From an uncultured Candidatus Melainabacteria bacterium (GTDB taxonomy: Bacteria > Cyanobacteriota > Vampirovibrionia > Gastranaerophilales > Gastranaerophilaceae): a stretch of 47,484 nt of DNA. The stretch lies in NCBI GenBank assembly GCA_934757255.1, contig CAKVLL010000013.1, positions 1 through 47,484 of the forward strand. The letters run 5' to 3'. How positions within the stretch are numbered: the stretch's first letter is position 1; each line of letters begins with the position of its first letter. Positions 17,871-26,639 of the stretch are shown here, piece by piece. The notes under the pieces were generated by a model that saw only the letters and a program-made list of their open reading frames with translations, made no database searches and was not told where the DNA came from. The position numbers and the translations under genes were made by a program.

Positions 17871-18584
17871 ATGTATAGCATGCAAGCAGTAGTCAGAAAA
17901 AGTATAAACAACGCAACAATGCAATTCGAAAAGCTCGGTTATGTAGCAAATAACCTCGCGAATTATAATACAGCGGCTTATAAAACTTCTCGTTTTGAGC
18001 AAATTCTTAGAGAAGACGGATATATTGACGGTGCAATAAGAACAAACGCATTGCAAGGTTCTATTAGAATAAGCAAAAATCCTTATGATATCGCAATTGA
18101 AGGCGAAGGTTATATTCCTGTTGTTTCAGAAGATGGCGAGATTCAATACACAAGAGATGGGGCTTTAAAACGCGGTGCTAACGGATATTTGATGACCGTT
18201 GATGATTGGATGGTAGGCGATGGAATTAAAATCCCTGCAAATTCTTACAAGTTTGAAGTTCGTCCAAACGGTGATGTAATCAACTATGATAAAGCAGGTT
18301 CTTTGCCTGAAAAAATCGGTACAATTCCGATTGTTCAATTTGATTGTCCGGAAGCTTTGGAACAAGGGCATAATAACAAAATGGTTTACAATGACGAATC
18401 CGGCGCACCAAAAATCATTAAAGATTCTGAAAATATCAGACAATACGCAACAGAAGTTTCCAATACTAATATATACGACGAAATCAGCGATATGATGAGA
18501 TTAAATACATCTATGATTGCAAGTTTAAACTTAATGAAAGTTGCTGATGATATGTACAACAAAGCAATCAATATTAGAGAATAG
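17871..18584 (+). CDS. Flagellar rod protein of the FlgF/FlgG family (second)
   Basis: A 237-aa paralogue of the preceding gene. The N-terminal rod motif is VANNLANYNTAAYKTSRFEQ (24-43), and central blocks are IAIEGEGYIPV and QYTRDGALKRGANGYL. The C-terminal coiled-coil rod helix follows TNIYDEISDMMRLNTSMIAS. Length and motif suit a proximal-rod FlgF. GGAGG lies 7 nt before the ATG. flgB follows after a 12-bp gap, so the three are one operon. Confidence 0.85.
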   Translation: MYSMQAVVRKSINNATMQFEKLGYVANNLANYNTAAYKTSRFEQILREDGYIDGAIRTNALQGSIRISKNPYDIAIEGEGYIPVVSEDGEIQYTRDGALKRGANGYLMTVDDWMVGDGIKIPANSYKFEVRPNGDVINYDKAGSLPEKIGTIPIVQFDCPEALEQGHNNKMVYNDESGAPKIIKDSENIRQYATEVSNTNIYDEISDMMRLNTSMIASLNLMKVADDMYNKAINIRE

Positions 18585-18596
18585 GCAGGATAAATT

Positions 18597-18947
18597 ATGA
18601 CATTCACAGCTTTAGATTCAATGGGCAAAACAGGATTAATGCTTGATTTAATCTCACAAAGACAAAGAGCATTAGGTTCAAACGTAGCAAACGTTGATAC
18701 TCCCGGATACGTAAGACGAGATATTGATTTTTCGCAATACTTGGGTTCAATGAACAGCCCTCTAGAAACAAAATTATCCTCTGAACTTGGCCCATCAGGT
18801 GTAATAGAAGATAGACGCCGAAGCGAAATTGATATTGCAGAAGAACTTACGGAAATGCAAAAGAACTCGCTTTTGTACACAATGGCAACAAGAAGAATGT
18901 CTAACATTATTACAGAAATGAAGACGGTTATTAATGTTGGTAAATAA
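18597..18947 (+). CDS. flgB: Flagellar basal-body rod protein FlgB
   Basis: A 116-aa rod protein of the normal short FlgB type. The signature VANVDTPGYVRRDIDFSQ (about residues 27-44) is typical, and the C-terminal helix ends SNIITEMKTVINVGK. Part of the proximal rod above the MS ring. It is separated from flgC by repeat element B, so the usual tight flgB-flgC coupling is broken. Confidence 0.92.
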   Translation: MTFTALDSMGKTGLMLDLISQRQRALGSNVANVDTPGYVRRDIDFSQYLGSMNSPLETKLSSELGPSGVIEDRRRSEIDIAEELTEMQKNSLLYTMATRRMSNIITEMKTVINVGK

Positions 18948-18971
18948 TTTAGAAGTTGAAAGTTAATATTT

Positions 18972-19110
18972 AAGGGAATAAGGTACTAGGGCAATAAGGG
19001 AATAAGAGATTTTAGATTATTGTTTAAGAAAATGCACATAATAAACGCAATATGAAAATAAAAAATTTAATACCACTTATTCCCTCATTACCTTATTCCC
19101 CTGTTCCCTT
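18972..19110 (+). repeat. GGGAATAAG inverted-repeat element, copy B
   Basis: About 139 bp between flgB and flgC. Arms run from AAGGGAATAAGG to its reverse-complement partner at the far end (CCTTATTCCCCTGTTCCCTT). The core starts AGATTTTAGATTATT and ends TACCACTTATTCCC, as in copy A, to which it is the closest relative. Outside it sits a second, weaker inverted repeat related to the GTTGAAAGTTGAC family. Oriented with transcription. Confidence 0.82.
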
Positions 19111-19164
19111 AAAAACAACTGTCAACTCATTCACTTATCGACTAAAAAAAGAAAGAAGGCAAAT

Positions 19165-19608
19165 ATGAGTTTAATGGAATCAATAAATATCGGCTCAAAT
19201 GCATTAAAAGCACACGGTTTGAGATTAGATATCCACGCAAAAAACATTGCCAACGTGGATACACCAAACTACGTCAGACGTATTCCTGTATTAAATGCCT
19301 CTGAAGACATATCTTTTCACGGATTAATGAATACTATGAAAGAAGATGTTTTTGGTTCAGGTACTTTGCCTTACTTACAAGGCGGAGTTGTATTTAATGG
19401 CTGCGTCGAAGATCCGACAGTAGGTGAAAGAATTTATTCTCCTGGGCACCCTGACGCTGACGCCAACGGATATATAAGAGCATCCAATGTAAACGCTATG
19501 GTTGATATGGCAGATGCGATTATGGCACAAAGAGCTTACGAAGCCAACCTTGCGCTTGTAAATATTTCAAAATCAATGGCAGCAAAAGCTGTTGAAATTG
19601 GAAGATAA
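19165..19608 (+). CDS. flgC: Flagellar basal-body rod protein FlgC
   Basis: A 147-aa rod protein. IANVDTPNYVRR (about 28-39) is the family N-terminal motif, and the middle YSPGHPDADANGYIRASNVN is a FlgC hallmark. The C-terminal rod helix is MADAIMAQRAYEANLALVNI. AAGAAGG is a good ribosome site. FliE, usually next, is absent here; the following genes are on the opposite strand. Confidence 0.93.
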   Translation: MSLMESINIGSNALKAHGLRLDIHAKNIANVDTPNYVRRIPVLNASEDISFHGLMNTMKEDVFGSGTLPYLQGGVVFNGCVEDPTVGERIYSPGHPDADANGYIRASNVNAMVDMADAIMAQRAYEANLALVNISKSMAAKAVEIGR

Positions 19609-19687
19609 TTTATAATCAAACTATACAAAGTATTAAAAATTTTATTAAACGAAAAACGCAAATTGACAAAAACTCAAATCCAAATAT

Positions 19688-21634
19688 CTAATTTGCCTCA
19701 ATAACTGAAGTTTTAATATTTTTTATTTGTAGAAAGTCTTGAATTTTATATAGCGATGTTCGATATGATTCTTTTCCATCAAAAGTAGTTTCTTTGGAGA
19801 TTGAATCTATATAAATTTTATCATTACCGGAAGAACCTATTATTTTTACATCTTCATGTAAAATTGGAAAGTTTTTCAAATTGATTTTATTTCTGTTTGC
19901 GCCAATATATATAGATGAGTTTTCTATTCCAAGTTCATTTCCAAATTGCTTAGCATACATAAACAACATCTCTCTTATAGAATCATTTACATCAGAATTC
20001 CTAAATTCTTGCTTTATTTCAATATTATCAAGAACCAACGCCGGTTTATCATCTATTTCTGCAATATAACAAATTGTGTTACCAATTGGTTTATCATTGG
20101 ACAAAATTTCTATCGCAGAAACCATTTTATTCATGATATAGTTAGGTGCAATTGCTTGTTTATAACCAGAACCAATCGCCATACAACAAGAAGCATCGTT
20201 TCCTAAAAATAATGAATGCGGTATATCATTCATATCAACGTGCTGTACTGTTACTTGCATATCATCAACTTTGACTTCATTTGACGCAAGCATCATTTTT
20301 TGTTTAACTTCCCTAATCCAAATTTCAATAGTTTTTCGCATGATATTTGCTTTGATACTCTTATCAGGAGCATTCCACAATGAATCATTTTTTATAAAAT
20401 TAATAAGAATATCAATTAATGGCGGTAAATCTTTAAAAGACACCGGTTGATTTTCTTTAAAAAGTTTCAAAGAATTTGTTGAAAACAAATCTTGTTTTTT
20501 TAATTGATAACCATTTATACTCATTTCTTTACGTAACTTTTGTTCTTTATAATCTGATAAAAGACCGAACAAAGGAGAATCTAAAATTTGTTCCAAACGT
20601 CTAATTACATCTTGTTGCTTAAAATCCCCTTTTAGAACTTTTTGTAATTTTGAATCAGAAGTCACCCATCTATCAAAATTTATACCCAATTCTTCAAATT
20701 GTTTTCGGGTAACTATATTTTGAGGCAATTCTAACAATACAGTTTTTATACTTTTTGTTGAATCTTGATTTAATATTGATAACATTTTTTTGTAAGTAAT
20801 TTTAAAATCTTGATTGGCAGATATTAATTTTGGCAAATACTTATTATTTTTAAAATCTAATTTCTTGCACAATTTATCATTAGAGTCCTTTCGCACAATA
20901 TTATTTAACAAATCTTGTAAAAAACTTTTGTTTTGTTTGCTATAAGAATCTAAAGCTGAATCTAAAATCTCTTTAGAATCTTTCATTAAGCAAAAAAACT
21001 CAACAAGCTCGATTTTTTCCGGATAATCCGTAAGAGATTTTTTTAACAAATTTTTATTTTTGTCTGTTAAATCATTTATTTTTTTTATTAACGCCTCTCT
21101 ATTTCCGGTAGTTTGAAACTGATTTTTTAAATTAGTTATCTGCTCTTGAGTATTTTTATATTGTAAACTCTCTGTTGGATTTGTGAGCTCAAGCAATTTT
21201 TGATACTGTGGATGATTTGATTTTATATCACCAAAAGTTCTTATATAATTTTCTACATTTTCAAATTTATTACTAAAAGATGCTATAAATGACTTTTTAC
21301 CAAGAAGTTTTACCGTATTTAAAACTTTATGCGGTTCTTCAAAAAATAATTGTTCTAATTCTTCATCACTAACATTGTGATTATAAGATGATAAAATATC
21401 TCGTTTGTTATGCCCTGCAAGTCTTAAATCAAGAAGAGTTTGAGCTTGTTCTATACTATGCAAATCATTTCTTATAAAATTTTTCAAATATTTACTTGGA
21501 TAGCCAAGTTTAGTCAATTGCAAAAATTCATTTGTAATTAAACTTGAATTACCGAAACTTACAGCAAATCGCACGTTTTGTTGATTGATAGAACAATTAT
21601 TAACACTATTATATCGATAAGTTTGTATTTTCAT
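19688..21634 (-). CDS. Large protein of unknown function, tandem paralogue 2
   Basis: A 648-aa protein clearly homologous over its whole length to the gene just upstream (21637-23841), with 2 bp between them. The N-terminal two thirds are helical repeats with shared blocks (GYPSKYLKNFI; LLELTNPTESLQYKNTQEQI; DLTDKNKNLLKKSL). The C-terminal domain (about 455-625) is best conserved: HSLFLGNDASCCMAIGSG, then SAIEIL, GNTICYIAEID and LVLDNIEIK. The last two look like the paired strands before a GNAT-type acetyl-CoA loop, but the R/QxxGxG loop is absent. The N-terminus MKIQTYRYNSV...VSFGNSS is a loose version of the F-x-G start. No known family recognised. Confidence 0.6.
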   Translation of the reverse strand: MKIQTYRYNSVNNCSINQQNVRFAVSFGNSSLITNEFLQLTKLGYPSKYLKNFIRNDLHSIEQAQTLLDLRLAGHNKRDILSSYNHNVSDEELEQLFFEEPHKVLNTVKLLGKKSFIASFSNKFENVENYIRTFGDIKSNHPQYQKLLELTNPTESLQYKNTQEQITNLKNQFQTTGNREALIKKINDLTDKNKNLLKKSLTDYPEKIELVEFFCLMKDSKEILDSALDSYSKQNKSFLQDLLNNIVRKDSNDKLCKKLDFKNNKYLPKLISANQDFKITYKKMLSILNQDSTKSIKTVLLELPQNIVTRKQFEELGINFDRWVTSDSKLQKVLKGDFKQQDVIRRLEQILDSPLFGLLSDYKEQKLRKEMSINGYQLKKQDLFSTNSLKLFKENQPVSFKDLPPLIDILINFIKNDSLWNAPDKSIKANIMRKTIEIWIREVKQKMMLASNEVKVDDMQVTVQHVDMNDIPHSLFLGNDASCCMAIGSGYKQAIAPNYIMNKMVSAIEILSNDKPIGNTICYIAEIDDKPALVLDNIEIKQEFRNSDVNDSIREMLFMYAKQFGNELGIENSSIYIGANRNKINLKNFPILHEDVKIIGSSGNDKIYIDSISKETTFDGKESYRTSLYKIQDFLQIKNIKTSVIEAN

Positions 21635-21636
21635 TT

Positions 21637-23841
21637 TTATCTTATTTTATATAACCCCGAATTAAAAACCTCATCGCCATTAATTACATGCGCATCTGCA
21701 TCAAAATCCAGATAAACTTCACCTTCTTCGCCGGTGGAACCAATCACGCGAAAATCTTTTTCCGGCTGAAATTCAAAAACATCCATATTAACTTTGTGTC
21801 TATTTGGTCCTGCATAAATCGGCATATCAGGTTTTCCAATTTCGGCAGTCATTTTCTTTGCATATTCAACAATAGAATCTCTAATTTCATCATTATATTG
21901 ATATTTGGCTTTTAATTCAATATTATCTAAAACAAGCGATGGTTTACCGTCAATTTCAGCTATATAGCACATTGTATTACCAACAGCCTCTTTTCCATCT
22001 AAAACTTCTATTGCAGAAAACATTTTGCATATAACATAATTTACCGCACTCCATTGATTACCACCAGAGCCAACTGCCGTACAGCAAGAGGCGTGGTTTC
22101 CTAAAAATAACGAATGCTCAAGATTATTCATATCAACTTTTTGAACAGTCATCATCATAGGTTTATCACCAACCTTTTCTTTTGCTGAACGCATTTCATT
22201 AAATCTCAACTTTAAGTGGTTTTTTATAATGTTATTTCCTTTTTGTGTCTGCCAATAAGAATCCGTATTCATAAATTCCTTAATTGTTTTAAACAATAAT
22301 GGCAAATCTTCAAACTTAACTGCTTTTTTATCTTTATATAATTTAAAAACCTTATCTTCTTCACCCCCCTCAAAAAAACCGGTTATATCATAATGTGGTA
22401 CACTTATTTCTTCCAGCGTAAATCCTTTTTTAGCTATTGTGTCAAAAAAAGCATCAAGATTTTTTTGTGGTTGAGTGTAATTTCTAAATTCACAAAGTGT
22501 TTCTTCCAGATTTTTGATTACATTACTTTGTCTATTGCTATTATCAAGCATTATTTCCTTCTGGATTTTTAAATTTGGATTACATTTAACCCATTTATCA
22601 AAATTTATTCCTAGTTTCTTAAACTGAGCCTTTGTATCTTTATTAAAAGAAGTGCCACTAAATATATTTTCAATACTATCTTTTTTTGGATATTTATTTA
22701 ATTCTGTAAGTAAGACTTTATACATTTCTCTAAAATCATCATCTGCAGTAAATAAATTCATTAAATATTTATTATTTCTGAAATTTAATTTATCACAATA
22801 TTTATCATTTAAATCTAAAGTAGCTATTTTACTTAATATTTTATCAATTCTACATTTGCTATCTTTTGTTTGCAAATTACAATTTTTTAAAACTATTTTT
22901 AATTTAGAAGGTGTATCCGATAACATATTAAAAATATGTCCAACTTTAATTTTATCAAATGGATCCTTGATAGATTTTGCAACTAAATTTTTATTACTAT
23001 CTGTTAGCCTATTAATTTCTTTGATTAACCCTTCTTTATCTTTTGTCTGTTGAAACTGCTTTTTTAATTCTTTAATTTTTGCTTGTGTTTCAATATACTT
23101 ATCACTTGCTGTAGGGTTTGTTAATTCAAGAAGATTTTGAAACAATTCATGCTCTGTTGAGATTTCTCCAATATTTAAAATATTATTTAGAACGTTATCA
23201 TACCCTTCTTTAAACGAATGAATAAAACTCTCTCTTCCAAGTATTGTTATTGTATCAAGAGTTCTTGCCGGATATGCAAGAAATAATTCATCTAAATCGC
23301 CATCTTCTATTTCTTCAGAAGGCGCTAAAATATCACGTTTCTCATATCCAACTTTTCGAATATCTAAAAGATTCTTTACATCTTCTTCATCTGCCCCTAT
23401 AAGATATTTTATATAATTTTGGGGGTAACCCATTTGATTAAATTTTCTAAATTGATTTGCGTATTCTTTGAATTCTTTTGGCGTTTTCTTTTTCATTCCT
23501 GTATAAAATAAATTTTTTATACTAAAGCCTTCATTAGTGAGTTTTACGATTTCTTCTATTATACTTTTATAGTATTCTCTATATTCATCACCTTTTTCCG
23601 CAAAATGCAAAGCGATTTGGAGTGCACCTTCAGACTTATCACTAATATTTTTGATTAAATCTATAGCTTTTGTATAAGAAATGAGTTTATTTTCATTTTT
23701 CTTAAACAACCCCATTAAGCCTCTAAAATCAACATTTTTAGCTTGATTTTGTACTAATAAAGGAGATTGATAGTTTATCTTTTGCTGAGAATTTTTTTTA
23801 TTTGTATAAATTGTAAAATTTTGTATAGGTAGAATCTTCAT
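21637..23841 (-). CDS. Large protein of unknown function, tandem paralogue 1
   Basis: A 734-aa protein, the longer and first of two tandem paralogues. After a short leader with the F-x-G motif (VDFRGLMG, about residues 37-44) comes a long alpha-helical region, then a C-terminal domain (about 555-730) sharing with its partner HSLFLGN-x-ASCC-x-A-x-GSG, SAIE, GNT-x-CYIAEIDGKP, LVLDNIE, IYAGPNR and IGSTG. The invariant CC pair, histidine and asparagine suggest an enzymatic centre. It could be a GNAT-like or other transferase fold; an effector role is conceivable but unsupported. Divergent from the secretion operon. Confidence 0.6.
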   Translation of the reverse strand: MKILPIQNFTIYTNKKNSQQKINYQSPLLVQNQAKNVDFRGLMGLFKKNENKLISYTKAIDLIKNISDKSEGALQIALHFAEKGDEYREYYKSIIEEIVKLTNEGFSIKNLFYTGMKKKTPKEFKEYANQFRKFNQMGYPQNYIKYLIGADEEDVKNLLDIRKVGYEKRDILAPSEEIEDGDLDELFLAYPARTLDTITILGRESFIHSFKEGYDNVLNNILNIGEISTEHELFQNLLELTNPTASDKYIETQAKIKELKKQFQQTKDKEGLIKEINRLTDSNKNLVAKSIKDPFDKIKVGHIFNMLSDTPSKLKIVLKNCNLQTKDSKCRIDKILSKIATLDLNDKYCDKLNFRNNKYLMNLFTADDDFREMYKVLLTELNKYPKKDSIENIFSGTSFNKDTKAQFKKLGINFDKWVKCNPNLKIQKEIMLDNSNRQSNVIKNLEETLCEFRNYTQPQKNLDAFFDTIAKKGFTLEEISVPHYDITGFFEGGEEDKVFKLYKDKKAVKFEDLPLLFKTIKEFMNTDSYWQTQKGNNIIKNHLKLRFNEMRSAKEKVGDKPMMMTVQKVDMNNLEHSLFLGNHASCCTAVGSGGNQWSAVNYVICKMFSAIEVLDGKEAVGNTMCYIAEIDGKPSLVLDNIELKAKYQYNDEIRDSIVEYAKKMTAEIGKPDMPIYAGPNRHKVNMDVFEFQPEKDFRVIGSTGEEGEVYLDFDADAHVINGDEVFNSGLYKIR

Positions 23842-23939
23842 ATTTAACTTAAAACATGAAAAATTATTTTTTGCTAGAAATAAGCAAATAAATAAAAATT
23901 AATTGCAATCTAATAAAAATATGCTATGATTAAATTAGG

Positions 23940-23968
23940 TTGATATGGTAATGAATCCTTTTTATAAT
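23940..23968 (+). promoter_or_regulatory. Sigma-70-type promoter of the gspC-F operon
   Basis: TTGATA (23940-23945), 17 nt, TATAAT (23963-23968). It lies in the 235-bp divergent gap and gives a leader of about 100 nt before the ATG at 24077. The rest of the gap (23842-24076) is AT-rich with nothing else recognised. Confidence 0.65.
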
Positions 23969-24076
23969 ATGAGTTGTAAATTAAATTGAATAGTATAAAT
24001 ATAGGATTTAAAATATTTTTTGATTTGGTATATTAGACAAGAGAGCAATTTAATAGTTAGAAGTAAATAATAAAAT

Positions 24077-24742
24077 ATGCGCAATTATTTAAAGAAAAAA
24101 GAAAATACGATAGATATGCTTAGTTTGTCAGCAGACGAATTTATAGCAAAAACCATTGGAAAAAATAAAAAAATTACTAACAAAGCTATATTCACAGGAT
24201 TGTTTGCAATTATAGCAATACCTGTTTTATGCATAACTATCTCACTAAAAAAAATGAACCAAATAGACACATCAGAAAGTAGTCTTATTTCACTTACTAC
24301 AGCACCGATTTCTGCAACAGCAACAAAAAAGAATTTCATTTCAATTCCTACCGGTACTGTAAAAGCTAATCCATTTTTGCCATACCGAGATATTGGCGGA
24401 AGTTCTGTAAGTGATGTTCCGAAATATGACCTTGTAGCACCACCGGAAGTTGTTAACGAAAATTCTGACGCTGCAAGAGTTATGGATACAATCGTATCCG
24501 GAATTTTATATGACAAATTTAGTCCTTCTGCAATATTAAATATTGAAGGAAATGACTATCTTGTTAAAAAAGGCGATGTTGTAAATAATTACAAAATACT
24601 TAATATTACCCAAAACAGTGTTTCTGTAAAATTAGGAAACAATACTTACAACGCTGGTATTGGTGAAATTTTAACTGAAGGGTCAGTAAACTATAATGAC
24701 GTTTCAAATTTAAATAAAAAATTCGGAGGGGAAAGACGATGA
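24077..24742 (+). CDS. GspC/PilP-like inner-membrane secretion protein
   Basis: A 221-aa bitopic protein: cytoplasmic N-terminus (1-37), one membrane segment (about 38-57), a Ser/Thr/Ala-rich linker and a periplasmic HR/PilP-type beta domain (about 136-200, VSGILYDKFSPSAILNIEG). NPFLPYRD (98-105) is the short motif often preceding this domain in PilP. GspC and PilP link the inner-membrane complex to the secretin. This fits its place directly before the secretin gene, whose ATG overlaps its TGA (ATGA at 24739-24742). Confidence 0.75.
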   Translation: MRNYLKKKENTIDMLSLSADEFIAKTIGKNKKITNKAIFTGLFAIIAIPVLCITISLKKMNQIDTSESSLISLTTAPISATATKKNFISIPTGTVKANPFLPYRDIGGSSVSDVPKYDLVAPPEVVNENSDAARVMDTIVSGILYDKFSPSAILNIEGNDYLVKKGDVVNNYKILNITQNSVSVKLGNNTYNAGIGEILTEGSVNYNDVSNLNKKFGGERR

Positions 24743-26634
24743 GATATAATCATATACAAAAACTTCTGTCAGCAGCGTTATTACTAGCGTTCACTGCACC
24801 TTCAGGTCTGGCAGTTTCAACATATAGTTCTTCACCTAACATTAATGGTACTGTTTTATCAGGTGACGTTAGATTGACTAATAGAAACGACAAAATTACA
24901 TTGAGTCTTAGAGATTCTGATGTAAAACAAGTTTTGAGAATGTTCGCAGATAAAGCCGGCATGAACGTAGTTTTCCACTCATCAGTAGAAGGTAAAGTAA
25001 CATTGGATTTGGTTAATATGCCAATCAATGATGCGTTTAACTTAGTATTACAAGTAGCTGGTTTAAACTACTACACACAAAACAATACTTTAATAATTAT
25101 TGCCAAAGATAACGCTGACAACGCAGCATTTTCTAAACAAGAAATGATGGTTTTCCCTGTAAAATATGTTAACGCAGCAGCAATTGCAAACTTTTTGAAT
25201 AAAAATGTATTTGGCATGAGAAAAGCTGGTTTATCAGGAATTGACGCAGCAACAGTAAACTCTGCGACTAACGAAATTATCATTTTTGGTATGAAATCGG
25301 ATGCTCCAATTGTACAAAAAGTCATCAACCAATTAGACAGAGAGCCTTTATCTAAGACATTTGCAGTAAACCACACAACTCCGGCTGAAATGGCTAATAT
25401 GATTTGTAATGTCTTATTACCTTCAAGAGGTTCTAGCAACAGCAGTGGTTCGTCTTCAGATAGCACATTTGCTGCACCGGCAACACCTGGTGTAGGCACA
25501 ACCGGTGGAGCAGCAAGCATTGAAGGTGTAATGACAGGTGGTGCTTCTTCATCATCTTCATCATCGTCTTCGTCATCTAATAGTGATTTGAAGTTGGGTG
25601 AAGGAATTCTTGCTTGTTCTGTATCAAGTGGAAGCACCGGAAACAACAGCGCGGCTCCTTTTGAAGTTCAAAACCTATCAATTTCATACTTCCCACAAAG
25701 AGGTACTGTAATGATGATGGGCGGTTCAGAAGCTCAAATGAATATGATTGAAAACTTCATCAAAACAAATGACGTTAAACAACCTCAAGCATACTTGGAA
25801 CTTTCAATCGTTGAATTAACCGAAGATGGTTCAAAAGAATTTTCAAACAACTGGGAAATCAATTCTCCAAACTGGGGTGTTAAATTTAGTGCTTCAGAAG
25901 GTACTACTTCTGGCGGCAGAAAAGCTACTCCTGGTACAAGAGAATTTGTTCCTTTAAAAAGAGTATCAGCTGACGGCACTTCCTTAGAAGATGTTTATAT
26001 ACCTTATGAACAATGGTATGGCAAAGGTCCTTACATTACTTGGCAAATGAACTATTTGATACAAAACAGAAAAGCAAGAGTTCTTGCTAATCCAAAATTA
26101 TTAATTACTAACGGTCAAGAATCAGTTATTGATTTAACTCAAGATTATGTAGAAAAAGTAACTTCTGAATTCTTGTCAACCACTTCTGCCGGTACAAGTG
26201 GTACAACCGGTGCCGTACAAAGAACTTATACAATTGGTTCTGACCAAGGTATCAAGGTTTCTTTAACACCGTTTATTTCACCTGAAGGTTATGTAACATT
26301 AAATATTACTCCTGAATACGCAACAGTTGCAGGTGAAGTTAGAACAGCAAGTGAAACCGGTGAGGGCACAGATTTGCAAGCTACATTGCTAAGTAGAAGA
26401 AACCTTGATTTAAAAAACGTTAGAATTAAAGATGGTGAAACTCTAGCTATTGGTGGTTTGATTCAAGAAAGTGAACAAAAAACTGTTAAAAAAGTTCCTA
26501 TTCTAGGAGATTTACCTGTGATTGGTACAGCATTCAGATCATCATCTACAACAAAAGCCAAAACAGAACTTGTAATTATGGTTACACCAAAAATAATTAA
26601 CGATGGAGAAAGCTCTGTTGCAGATAGTTTATAA
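24739..26634 (+). CDS. gspD: Outer-membrane secretin (GspD/PilQ family)
   Basis: A 631-aa secretin. Signal peptide MRYNHIQKLLSAALLLAF with cleavage near 26; STN/N0 domain (about 52-118, with VKQVLRMFADKAGMNVVFH); N1 and further ring domains; a low-complexity glycine/serine linker (about 230-290) with a run of 11 serines coded by TCA/TCT/TCG triplets at about 25546-25578; then the secretin pore domain (about 340-620), ending with VPILGDLPVIGTAF and ELVIMVTPKII, both family hallmarks. Forms the outer-membrane channel for a type II secretion or type IV pilus system. No pilotin gene is visible. The ATPase gene follows 5 bp downstream. Confidence 0.92.
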   Translation: MRYNHIQKLLSAALLLAFTAPSGLAVSTYSSSPNINGTVLSGDVRLTNRNDKITLSLRDSDVKQVLRMFADKAGMNVVFHSSVEGKVTLDLVNMPINDAFNLVLQVAGLNYYTQNNTLIIIAKDNADNAAFSKQEMMVFPVKYVNAAAIANFLNKNVFGMRKAGLSGIDAATVNSATNEIIIFGMKSDAPIVQKVINQLDREPLSKTFAVNHTTPAEMANMICNVLLPSRGSSNSSGSSSDSTFAAPATPGVGTTGGAASIEGVMTGGASSSSSSSSSSSNSDLKLGEGILACSVSSGSTGNNSAAPFEVQNLSISYFPQRGTVMMMGGSEAQMNMIENFIKTNDVKQPQAYLELSIVELTEDGSKEFSNNWEINSPNWGVKFSASEGTTSGGRKATPGTREFVPLKRVSADGTSLEDVYIPYEQWYGKGPYITWQMNYLIQNRKARVLANPKLLITNGQESVIDLTQDYVEKVTSEFLSTTSAGTSGTTGAVQRTYTIGSDQGIKVSLTPFISPEGYVTLNITPEYATVAGEVRTASETGEGTDLQATLLSRRNLDLKNVRIKDGETLAIGGLIQESEQKTVKKVPILGDLPVIGTAFRSSSTTKAKTELVIMVTPKIINDGESSVADSL

Positions 26635-26639
26635 AGATT

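Noticed and set aside
25071..25646. Long antisense frame opposite the secretin gene
   Set aside because: Explained by the low-complexity serine/glycine codons of gspD, which keep the opposite strand open as an acidic run; no start signal.
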